Source: Aedoeadaptatus ivorii (GTDB lineage: Bacteria > Bacillota > Clostridia > Tissierellales > Peptoniphilaceae). From it: DNA of 64,000 bases. Where the stretch lies: positions 62,001-126,000 of the forward strand of contig NZ_JAUSWF010000008.1 of assembly GCF_030815095.1 (NCBI RefSeq), given 5' to 3'. This document shows positions 57,835 through 64,000 of the stretch, in pieces (positions within the stretch are counted from its first letter, which is position 1; each line of letters starts with the position of its first letter). The notes beneath the pieces were generated by a model that was given only the letters and a program-made list of their open reading frames with translations, was not told where the DNA came from and did not search any database. Both the position numbers and the translations under genes were made by a program.

Positions 57835-60096
57835 CCGCACTCTCTTTTTGAACCAATGCGCCGTCGGCGTATCGGCACAGAGAAGCGCTTCGGGCGTGCC
57901 TTCAAAGAGCAGATGCCCGCCGCGCCTTCCGCCTTCGGGGCCCAGTTCTATGATCCAATCCGCCGCGGCGAGAAAGCGGAGATTGTGTTCCATAATGATC
58001 AGGCTGTTGCCCCGATCGACTATTGTGTCGAACAGGCGCAGAATATGCTCCGCATCGCGGGGGTGGAGCCCCGTGGCGGGTTCGTCGATCAGATAGATCT
58101 TGCCCTCGTATTGTAGGCGGCTCGCGAGTTTTAAGCGCTGCAGCTCGCCGCCGGAAAGATCTGCCGTCGATTGTCCCAGCCGCAGATAGTCGAGGCCCAC
58201 GGCCTCCAGGGTCTTCAAGCGGTGCAATATCTTGTCGTTTTCGGCGATGGCAAGGGCCTCTTTGGCGGTGAGGCGCAAAAAGTCGACGATGTTTTTGTCG
58301 TGGTAGGTATAGGAAAGCGCCTCGTCGGAATATCGGAGGCCGCCGCAGCTTTCGCACACCAGCTTTACGGGATCGGCAAAGGCCATATCCGGTTCATGAT
58401 AGCCCTTTCCGCCGCAAACCGGGCAGGCGCCCAGGGAATTAAACGAAAACAGTCCCGGATCTTCGCCGGTGGCCTTGGCGAATACCTTTCGGATGTCGTC
58501 CATAATGCCCATATAGGTCGCCAGGGTAGAGCGGGAGGAAATGCCGATGGATTTCTGATCGATCCGCACGGTGTCCTCGCTGTGCGCGGGGTAGAAGGCA
58601 TTGAGAATTAAGGAACTCTTGCCCGAGCCCGAAACGCCGCAGACGGCGACGAAAACGCCTTTGGGGATGGTAAGGGATAGATCCTTGAGATTGTGCACCC
58701 GGGCATTTTTGATTGAAAACGCGTCCTTCGCGCTGCGATACGACGGCTTGAGCGCGAGGGGCCGGTTGCGATAGACACCCGTGGGCGTCTGTTTGGGGAG
58801 GCGTTCGGGCGGCCCCTGAAAGAGCAGCTCGCCCCCTTCGTCGCCGGCGCCGGGGCCCAGTTCGATCAGTTCGTCGGCGGCTTCGATCACCATGGGATTG
58901 TGCTCCACCACCACGACCGTGTTGTGCTTATCCACCAGATCCCGCAGCACCTTTACGAGCCCCGCCACCTCGCTCGCGTGCAGGCCCGCGGTGGGTTCGT
59001 CGAAGATAAAGGTAAGATTGTTCAAACTCGATGCCAGCTGGCGGGCGATCTTTACCCGCTGCGATTCGCCGCCCGAAAGCGTCGCCACCGCGCGGGAAAG
59101 GCGCAGATAGCCGAGCCCCAGGCGGATCAGATGTCGCGTCGTCTCGGCGGCTTCTCTGGCGATGGGCGTGCCCAGCGGGTCGTCCACGGCATCGAGCCAG
59201 CGCACCAGTTCGGTGAGTTCCAGTTCGTTGACTTCGACGATATGCTTGCCCGCGACCTTCGAAGTCAAGAGCTTGGGATTCAGCCCGCTTCCGCCGCAGG
59301 TCGGGCAGGTGCTGTGCCGGGTCATGGCGAGTACGTCGTCGCGATCGACTTCCTTCAGATCCGAAATATCGCGGTTCACATACAGCCGCTCGAAGCGCGG
59401 CACCAGGCCGTCCCACTTCGCCTGATGGGGACCGTTTTTGGTATGAAAGGGCATAATCACATATTCCGCGTCCTCGGGGCCATAAAAAAATAGCCGGCGC
59501 TTCTCTTCGGGCCAGTCGCGGATCGGCAGATCGGGATCAAAGGTGCCGCCGGTGATCATCCAACGCCCCTGCCAGCCGGAAGGGGAAAGCGGCTTAAAGC
59601 GCACCGCGTAGTCGCGTAAGGACTTGTCTTCATCCACCAATTTCGAGAGATCCGTCTCGACAATCAGCCCCTTTCCCGCACAAGTCGGGCAGCGGCCTAC
59701 AGGGGATTTTTTCGAATAATCGGTCGCAGAGCCCAACGACGGCACCGCCGCCCGGGAAAATAGCAGGCGAATCAGCGGGCCGATTTCGGTATAGCTCCCC
59801 AGATCGGAGCGGGCATTGGCGCCGATGGGCCTCTGTTCCACTACCAAGGCGGGGCTCAGATTCCGAAGGGACTCCGCCTCCGGGCGGGGAAAGAGCGGCA
59901 TATGGCGCCGCAGATACTGGGAAAAATTGCGCGTCATTTGCCGCCGGCTCTCCGCCGCCAAGGTGGAAAACACCACCGAACTCTTGCCGGAGCCCGATAG
60001 ACCGCAAAAGACGATCAGCTTTTCTTTGGGAAGAGACAGACTGATGTTTTTTAAGTTGTTCTGCGTCAGTCCCTCCAAAATGATTCGATCTTCCAT
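57826..60096 (-). CDS. Short UvrA-like ABC ATPase (UvrA2/drug-resistance type)
   Basis: From the ATG at 60096, behind GAAGGAACC, the product is 756 residues. It has two ABC modules with Walker A GLSGSGKSSVVF and GVSGSGKSSLIL, signatures LSGGESQRVKIARQL and LSGGELQRLKLASRL, and zinc knuckles CPTCAG/CPTCGG and CPVCGG/CESCGG. True UvrA is about 940 residues; this one lacks the length expected for the UvrB-binding insert. Short UvrA homologues are found with antibiotic-resistance genes or as UvrA2 in DNA damage tolerance, so a role in nucleotide excision repair with UvrB is less likely. Confidence 0.88.
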   Translation of the reverse strand: MEDRIILEGLTQNNLKNISLSLPKEKLIVFCGLSGSGKSSVVFSTLAAESRRQMTRNFSQYLRRHMPLFPRPEAESLRNLSPALVVEQRPIGANARSDLGSYTEIGPLIRLLFSRAAVPSLGSATDYSKKSPVGRCPTCAGKGLIVETDLSKLVDEDKSLRDYAVRFKPLSPSGWQGRWMITGGTFDPDLPIRDWPEEKRRLFFYGPEDAEYVIMPFHTKNGPHQAKWDGLVPRFERLYVNRDISDLKEVDRDDVLAMTRHSTCPTCGGSGLNPKLLTSKVAGKHIVEVNELELTELVRWLDAVDDPLGTPIAREAAETTRHLIRLGLGYLRLSRAVATLSGGESQRVKIARQLASSLNNLTFIFDEPTAGLHASEVAGLVKVLRDLVDKHNTVVVVEHNPMVIEAADELIELGPGAGDEGGELLFQGPPERLPKQTPTGVYRNRPLALKPSYRSAKDAFSIKNARVHNLKDLSLTIPKGVFVAVCGVSGSGKSSLILNAFYPAHSEDTVRIDQKSIGISSRSTLATYMGIMDDIRKVFAKATGEDPGLFSFNSLGACPVCGGKGYHEPDMAFADPVKLVCESCGGLRYSDEALSYTYHDKNIVDFLRLTAKEALAIAENDKILHRLKTLEAVGLDYLRLGQSTADLSGGELQRLKLASRLQYEGKIYLIDEPATGLHPRDAEHILRLFDTIVDRGNSLIIMEHNLRFLAAADWIIELGPEGGRRGGHLLFEGTPEALLCADTPTAHWFKKRVRQK

Positions 60097-60240
60097 GGTT
60101 CCTTCTTTCTGTTTCTGTATGGGATACATTTCACCTATACCCGAAGCAGGGTTTGGTACGCGTCGGCAAAGGCGCCTCGAACGCGCGCGGGCGAATTGCA
60201 AAAGCGGCTTTGCTGTGGGAAAATGATACGAGGAGGCGCT

Positions 60241-60813
60241 ATGTTTACTTTCAGAAAAAAGCCGAAGACCGTATACGAAAAGGTCGTAAAAGACATCCCC
60301 TTGGATTCCGCCGAGGACGGCAGCTACGAACTCGCCGTCCTAAAAGGCGAAGAGACAGTCCAAAGCGTGTCCACCGACGCCTTGGACGTGGGCATAATGG
60401 AATACTTTGCCCGGGAACCCTTCAGCATTCCACACATCGAAAACTACTTTCGCAAGCACCGCGCCATGGAGGCAAAATCCCATTTTGAAAACTGGCTCTA
60501 CGCCTTTGACCAAATGGACCGCCCTTTTTTGGGCCTAAGCATCCTCCTAATGCGCGACAGCGAAGTAACAGAAGCCGTAAAATTCGGCATATACCTGACC
60601 CAATTCACTGACCTGAGCCACAAGACGCAGGCGCGGAAAATCGTAGAAGAATTGGGGCGACACGACGCATTCAGCTACTACGCCCTCGACGCCCTCTTGA
60701 AGAGCGCCGATTCCACCCACGCATTTTACGAATTGGGATCGACGCTAACGGGCCGGGGCAAAGAAATTTATGAGACCATGGCGAAGGCGCTATTGGAGAA
60801 AGGACGAAAATGA
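60241..60813 (+). CDS. Hypothetical protein upstream of the cvfB-like gene
   Basis: This 190-residue soluble protein starts at the ATG behind GAGGAGG. It begins MFTFRKKPKTVYEKVVKDIPLDSAEDGSYEL and is mostly helical-looking, with no membrane segment, Cys motif or recognised domain. In-frame codons upstream (from 60196) precede the ribosome-binding site. It overlaps the next gene by four bases, so it is translated with a ribosome-linked S1 protein and an rRNA methyltransferase, which hints at RNA-related function but proves nothing. Confidence 0.75.
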   Translation: MFTFRKKPKTVYEKVVKDIPLDSAEDGSYELAVLKGEETVQSVSTDALDVGIMEYFAREPFSIPHIENYFRKHRAMEAKSHFENWLYAFDQMDRPFLGLSILLMRDSEVTEAVKFGIYLTQFTDLSHKTQARKIVEELGRHDAFSYYALDALLKSADSTHAFYELGSTLTGRGKEIYETMAKALLEKGRK

Positions 60814-61616
60814 AACTGGGAATCGTACAAGATATGGAGCTCGTGCAAAAGGGAAAATACCTCTGGGCGAGAGAAGGAGAAAACGAAGTGCCGATCCACG
60901 GAAAAATGCGCGCAAAAGACGGCGAGATCCGACCGGTATTTTTGTATAGGGAAAACAACGGGCAAATCGCCGGCATGCTCGAAACCCCCTATATTCAGGT
61001 GGGGGAGGTAAAGCGCCTCAAAGTATTGGATAAGTCCAAAATCGGCTACTTCGTCGACATCGGCGCGCCCAAGGACATTCTGCTGCCCTTCTCCGAGGCC
61101 ACCGAGCGCATCGCCGAAGGAGAGCGCTACCTCTTTACCATGTATGTGGACAAATCTGAGCGTTTGGCGATGAGCATGCAGATCAAAGACGCCCTACGGA
61201 CCGACAGCCCCTATAAGCGCGGCGATACCGTAAAAGGCACCGTCTACCATACCGGCGACATGGGCGCCTTGGTGGCGGTGGACGACACCTTCGACGGCAT
61301 GGTGCCCAAGCAGGAGCTCAAGGGCATATACCGCGCGGGAGATGCCGTAGAGGCGCGGGTACAGACCGTCCTCGACGACGGCAAACTCACCCTGAGCCTC
61401 CGCGACTACGCTCATATCGAAATGCAGCAGGATTCCGACGTCCTCTACGATATGATGGGCGAATACGGCGGCGTCTTGCCCGTGGGCGACAAATCCGATC
61501 CCGAAGAGATTATGCGCATCACCGGCCTTACGAAAAAGGCATTCAAGCGCGCCGTCGGAAAACTCTACAAAGAAGGCAAGGCCGTGCCCGGCAAACAAGA
61601 AACGAGACGCAAATAA
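60810..61616 (+). CDS. cvfB: CvfB-like S1-domain RNA-binding protein
   Basis: This 268-residue protein resembles CvfB/YitL: an N-terminal domain, S1-like domains (IGYFVDIGAPKDILLPFSE, then GTVYHTGDMGALVAVDDTFDGMVPKQELKG), and a C-terminal winged helix (EEIMRITGLTKKAFKRAVGKLYKEGKAV). In Staphylococcus CvfB binds RNA and affects virulence gene expression. The start overlaps the preceding gene and its stop overlaps the rlmD-like start. Confidence 0.9.
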   Translation: MKLGIVQDMELVQKGKYLWAREGENEVPIHGKMRAKDGEIRPVFLYRENNGQIAGMLETPYIQVGEVKRLKVLDKSKIGYFVDIGAPKDILLPFSEATERIAEGERYLFTMYVDKSERLAMSMQIKDALRTDSPYKRGDTVKGTVYHTGDMGALVAVDDTFDGMVPKQELKGIYRAGDAVEARVQTVLDDGKLTLSLRDYAHIEMQQDSDVLYDMMGEYGGVLPVGDKSDPEEIMRITGLTKKAFKRAVGKLYKEGKAVPGKQETRRK

Positions 61617-62908
61617 TGGAAGTTTTCGATCATGCGGAACTCGAAATCGTCGACTACGACCATAGGGGAAGGGGAATCGGCAAGGTAGACGGCGCCGTCG
61701 TCTTCCTCGACGGCGGCCATATCGGCGATGTGGTAGAAGTCGAAATCACCAAAAAGAAAAAGCGCTTCTACGAGGCGCATATTCTCCGCACCCTAATAAA
61801 GTCGGCCTTGCGGGCCAAAAACCCCTGTCCGTACACCGACTGCGGCGGCTGTGCGTTTCTGGAACTCTCCAGAGAGGCGGAACTGGCGTGGAAGAAAAAG
61901 CGCATCGAAGATGCCCTGGCGCGCATCGGCGACGAGCCCACACACGTCGAGGACGTCCTGGTGCGGGGCGGCGACAGCGCCTACCGAAACCATATGCAGT
62001 TTCATGTGCGCGACCGCAAACTCTGCCTCTACGGCAAAAACGGCGAATCCGTGCCGGTAAAGCGCTGTATGATGCAGACCGATAGCGGCAATCGCATCCT
62101 CTTCGCCCTTACGGGACAAAAATTCTTGGACGCCCTCTCCTTTGTGGGGATCCGCACCAATCGGGCGGGCGAAGTGCTCCTGATCCTCGTAGCGGATCAA
62201 CCCTTGCGCGAAAAAACCAAAACCGCCGCCGTCGCCTTTGCCGTAGAGCACGGCGTAAGCGGCCTCTACTACTCCGAACGCAAATCGAAAAAGGGCCACT
62301 ACGGAGAACGCCTCACCCATATTTATGGAAAGGCGGCCATTACCGAAGAACTCGCAGGCTACCGCTACGGCATCGCCGGCACCAACTTCTTTCAGGTAAA
62401 CCCCGAAGGCGCCGAAGCCATCATCCGCGGCGTCGCCGATGCCGTCAAAGGCGCGGATACCGTCGTAGAACTCTACTCGGGCATCGGCATGATCACCCTG
62501 CCCCTGCACGAGGAGGCAAAAGAAGTCGTCGGCGTCGAAATCTCCGCCGATTCCGTCGACTACGCCCGCAAAACCGCCGAAGAAAACGGCGTCAAAAACG
62601 TTCGCTACATCGCCGGTGCCGCGGAGGACATACTGCCTCGATTGGTAGAAGAAGGCCCCATCGACGTCATCGTATGCGATCCGCCCCGCGCGGGCCTGCA
62701 TGAGACCGTCGTCAAGAGCATACAAGAAGCCGCTCCCGCCAGCGTCATCTACGTCAGCTGCAACCCCGCCACCTTGGCGCGCGACATTCGCCTGCTGGGC
62801 GATGCGTATCGGGTAGAGCACGTGCAACCGATCGATATGTTCCCGCGTTCGGCCCACGTTGAGAGTATAATTCTGATGACGTATTGTGGTTTGGAGAGTG
62901 AAAAGTAG
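61616..62908 (+). CDS. rlmD: 23S rRNA (uracil-5-)-methyltransferase, RlmD/TrmA family
   Basis: This 430-residue enzyme has an N-terminal TRAM domain (GRGIGKVDGAVVFLDGGHIGD), an iron-sulfur site CPYTDCGGC with a later Cys (KRCMM), and the SAM domain. The motifs NFFQVNPEGAE, VVELYSGIGMITLP, DPPRAGLH and the catalytic Cys in YVSCNPATLARD are present. It methylates U at C5 in 23S rRNA; Firmicutes may have RlmCD-type enzymes with two targets. It ends the native GC-rich DNA of this window. Confidence 0.93.
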   Translation: MEVFDHAELEIVDYDHRGRGIGKVDGAVVFLDGGHIGDVVEVEITKKKKRFYEAHILRTLIKSALRAKNPCPYTDCGGCAFLELSREAELAWKKKRIEDALARIGDEPTHVEDVLVRGGDSAYRNHMQFHVRDRKLCLYGKNGESVPVKRCMMQTDSGNRILFALTGQKFLDALSFVGIRTNRAGEVLLILVADQPLREKTKTAAVAFAVEHGVSGLYYSERKSKKGHYGERLTHIYGKAAITEELAGYRYGIAGTNFFQVNPEGAEAIIRGVADAVKGADTVVELYSGIGMITLPLHEEAKEVVGVEISADSVDYARKTAEENGVKNVRYIAGAAEDILPRLVEEGPIDVIVCDPPRAGLHETVVKSIQEAAPASVIYVSCNPATLARDIRLLGDAYRVEHVQPIDMFPRSAHVESIILMTYCGLESEK

Positions 62909-63116
62909 AGGTCGACCACAACATATAGTGGTTCAAGAGTGATTTTAGAGCAAAAAATGAGCGAAAAAACACCGTTTTTTGACCCCTATTTTTGGGGTGC
63001 TTTATAGATGACATAGGGTAAAAAGAGTGATGACATTATAAAGGTGGAAAAATTGATGGCTCAGAAAGAGGGAGAAATAATCCTCTGGGATGATAAGAAT
63101 TTTATATAATCTAATG

Positions 63117-63157
63117 TAGTGGTAGTTGTTTTGAAACAGCTACCACTATAGTTTTTT
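63117..63157 (+). terminator. Terminator-like hairpin in the AT-rich boundary
   Basis: AGTGGTAGTTGTTT pairs with AAACAGCTACCACT (one G-T pair) around a tiny loop, followed after TATAG by TTTTTT. It could end transcription from rlmD or be the end of a lost gene. Confidence 0.6.
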
Positions 63158-63187
63158 AATAGTTTGAAATTTTATTTCAAACTATTA
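63157..63187. repeat. Perfect 14-bp-arm inverted repeat
   Basis: TAATAGTTTGAAAT and ATTTCAAACTATTA are perfect inverted copies around TTT. It lies directly next to the previous hairpin and lacks a T-run. It may be a mobile-element end, a MITE-like fragment or an operator. Confidence 0.6.
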
Positions 63188-63323
63188 TAGAACCTACAAC
63201 AATTGTGTATTTAAAAAAAGTTTGTATAGAAATCACCCTTTTATGGTTCTAATGTCGTAATAGATGGTTTTGAGATATTTTAAATAATATAAAAAAACAC
63301 CTGAATAAATTCTCATATAACTA

Positions 63324-63352
63324 TTGACACAAGAGAAAAACAATAATATAAT
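63324..63352 (+). promoter_or_regulatory. cadC promoter
   Basis: TTGACA (63324-63329) and TATAAT (63347-63352) are both consensus hexamers and 17 bases apart, a very strong sigma-A promoter. Confidence 0.92.
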
Positions 63353-63366
63353 AAATATACAACGTA

Positions 63367-63388
63367 TGAATGCTTGTCCAAGTATTCA
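63367..63388. promoter_or_regulatory. Metal-repressor operator (CadC/ArsR type)
   Basis: TGAATGCTTG and CAAGTATTCA are inverted copies with one mismatch around TC, 14 bases after the -10. The layout fits ArsR/SmtB-family operators that overlap the transcription start and are released by metal. Confidence 0.75.
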
Positions 63389-63417
63389 GATGAAATGATT
63401 TAAAAGGAGGTCATAAT

Positions 63418-63786
63418 ATGACTAAAAAATTTAATTCAATTGAAAGATGTGACTGCAATGTAATTCATGAGGATATTGTAAATCAAGTTAGAGATAAAAT
63501 GCCTCAAGAAGAAAGCCTTTATGATCTAGCAGAATTATTTAAAGTATTTGGAGATTCAACACGAATCAGGATATTATGGGCTTTACATGAAGCTGAAATG
63601 TGTGTTTGTGATATCGCTGTATTACTTAACATGACACAATCAGCAATTTCCCATCAGTTGAGAGTCTTAAAACAAGCTAATTTAGTGAAAAACAGAAAAG
63701 AAGGCAAAGTAGTATATTATTCATTAGTTGATGATCATGTAAGAGAAATATTTGACCAAGGTCTAATTCATATCAACGAGAAGTAG
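63418..63786 (+). CDS. cadC: ArsR/SmtB-family metal-responsive repressor, CadC type
   Basis: This 122-residue winged-helix protein has N-terminal C11/C13 (ERCDCN) and the metal-box Cys pair C62/C64 (EMCVCD), together resembling the thiolate-rich Cd/Pb/Zn site of staphylococcal CadC. C-terminal DDH and later H/E residues could form the second (alpha-5) zinc site. The DNA-binding helix MTQSAISHQLRVLKQANLV is clear. Codon use is AT-rich and unlike the rest of the window. It should repress itself and the following ATPase gene until Cd2+, Pb2+ or Zn2+ binds. Confidence 0.93.
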   Translation: MTKKFNSIERCDCNVIHEDIVNQVRDKMPQEESLYDLAELFKVFGDSTRIRILWALHEAEMCVCDIAVLLNMTQSAISHQLRVLKQANLVKNRKEGKVVYYSLVDDHVREIFDQGLIHINEK

Positions 63787-63931
63787 TAATGCGGTAGAAT
63801 AGAATATTTTTTGAAGATATTTGGGAATATATTTAAGTCTTCATTTCAAATGAGCAATGCTTCAAGAAAATCTGAAAAAGACTTGTAGTATTCAAAATAA
63901 AATTACAAATAACATTTAGGAGGATTTAATA

Positions 63932-64000
63932 ATGAAAAAGAAATTTATACTTGAAGGTTTAGATTGTGCAAATTGCGCGGCAAAAATGGAAAAGGCTATT
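63932..64000 (+). CDS. cadA: Start of a heavy-metal P-type ATPase (CadA-like), truncated by window end
   Basis: An ATG behind TAGGAGG opens a frame that runs off the window after 23 residues, MKKKFILEGLDCANCAAKME..., the start of an HMA metal-binding domain with CANC. LDCANCA is typical of CadA Cd/Zn/Pb exporters, and its position after cadC supports this. A stand-alone HMA chaperone cannot be excluded from so short a piece. Confidence 0.8.
   Translation, partial: MKKKFILEGLDCANCAAKMEKAI

Larger units (their letters stand above)
62909..63417. other. AT-rich intergenic boundary region
   Basis: After the rlmD stop the base composition drops sharply to AT-rich DNA. The stretch has no credible gene. 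It contains a short ACCAC/GTGGT repeat at 62915-62932, two adjacent strong hairpins (63117-63187), and the cadC promoter and operator near its right end. No tRNA, integrase or transposase is visible in the window, so the mode of insertion is unknown. Confidence 0.8.

Noticed and set aside
62909..63417. tRNA gene or integrase attachment site at the composition boundary
   Set aside because: No cloverleaf-compatible sequence, CCA end or direct repeat pair could be found by eye.

Overview
The window is a GC-rich bacterial chromosome segment whose gene order and regulatory style are those of an anaerobic Firmicute. Supporting features are a T-box on serS, a yybP-ykoY-type riboswitch, many TTG/GTG starts behind strong AGGAGG sites, the yybS-gdpP-rplI-dnaB and tig-clpP-clpX-lon-engB blocks, paired feoA genes, clostridial-type ferredoxin and rubredoxin, and AddAB-type rather than RecBCD-type enzymes. 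A GC-rich member of the Clostridia/Tissierellia (Peptoniphilaceae-like) is my best guess; the sequence alone does not fix the genus.

Layout. 1-11.5 kb: most of the S10-spc-alpha ribosomal operon (end of rplB to rplQ) with secY, adk, a KOW-domain protein, infA and rpoA, ending at a clear terminator. The map and rpsD genes often found here are missing. 11.5-15 kb: a membrane LtaS-like sulfatase fused to a GDPD domain, convergent with a DMT exporter. 15-22 kb: rpsF-ssb-rpsR, then yybS-gdpP-rplI-dnaB-uppP. 22-25 kb: feoA-feoA-feoB with a Cys-rich mini-protein, then a ferredoxin. 25-30.4 kb: T-box-serS, a Mn-type riboswitch with a P-type ATPase, and bioY. 30.4-35.7 kb: fni-trxB, then metNIQ with a DUF169 gene. 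35.7-43.6 kb: an MltG-like non-catalytic protein (minus strand), then rluA-like, ROK kinase, addB-like and addA-like genes. 43.7-48 kb: copA carrying a C-terminal CopZ domain with its own start signals, a PC4-like protein, an LDH-family dehydrogenase and a membrane zinc-ribbon protein. 48-54.4 kb: tig, clpP, clpX, lon, engB and rubredoxin. 54.4-62.9 kb: an orphan RsbW-like ATPase, typA, ybaK-like, a short UvrA-like ATPase, a cvfB-like gene and an rlmD-like methyltransferase.

At about 62.9 kb composition changes abruptly to AT-rich DNA. A 0.5 kb hairpin-rich intergenic stretch leads into a cadC-type metal repressor with a clean promoter and operator, and into the first codons of a metal P-type ATPase. 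This looks like acquired metal-resistance DNA from a low-GC Firmicute.

Together the genes cover translation, secretion, proteostasis, c-di-AMP turnover, cell-envelope lipid recycling and metal homeostasis (Fe2+ import; probable Mn/Ca, Cu and Cd/Zn efflux). The observations most worth a second look are the LtaS-GDPD fusion with Ser at the expected Thr nucleophile position, the copA/copZ gene-within-gene, the riboswitch that rules out the upstream ATG of the P-type ATPase, the DUF169 gene in the methionine transporter operon, and the compact AddB.
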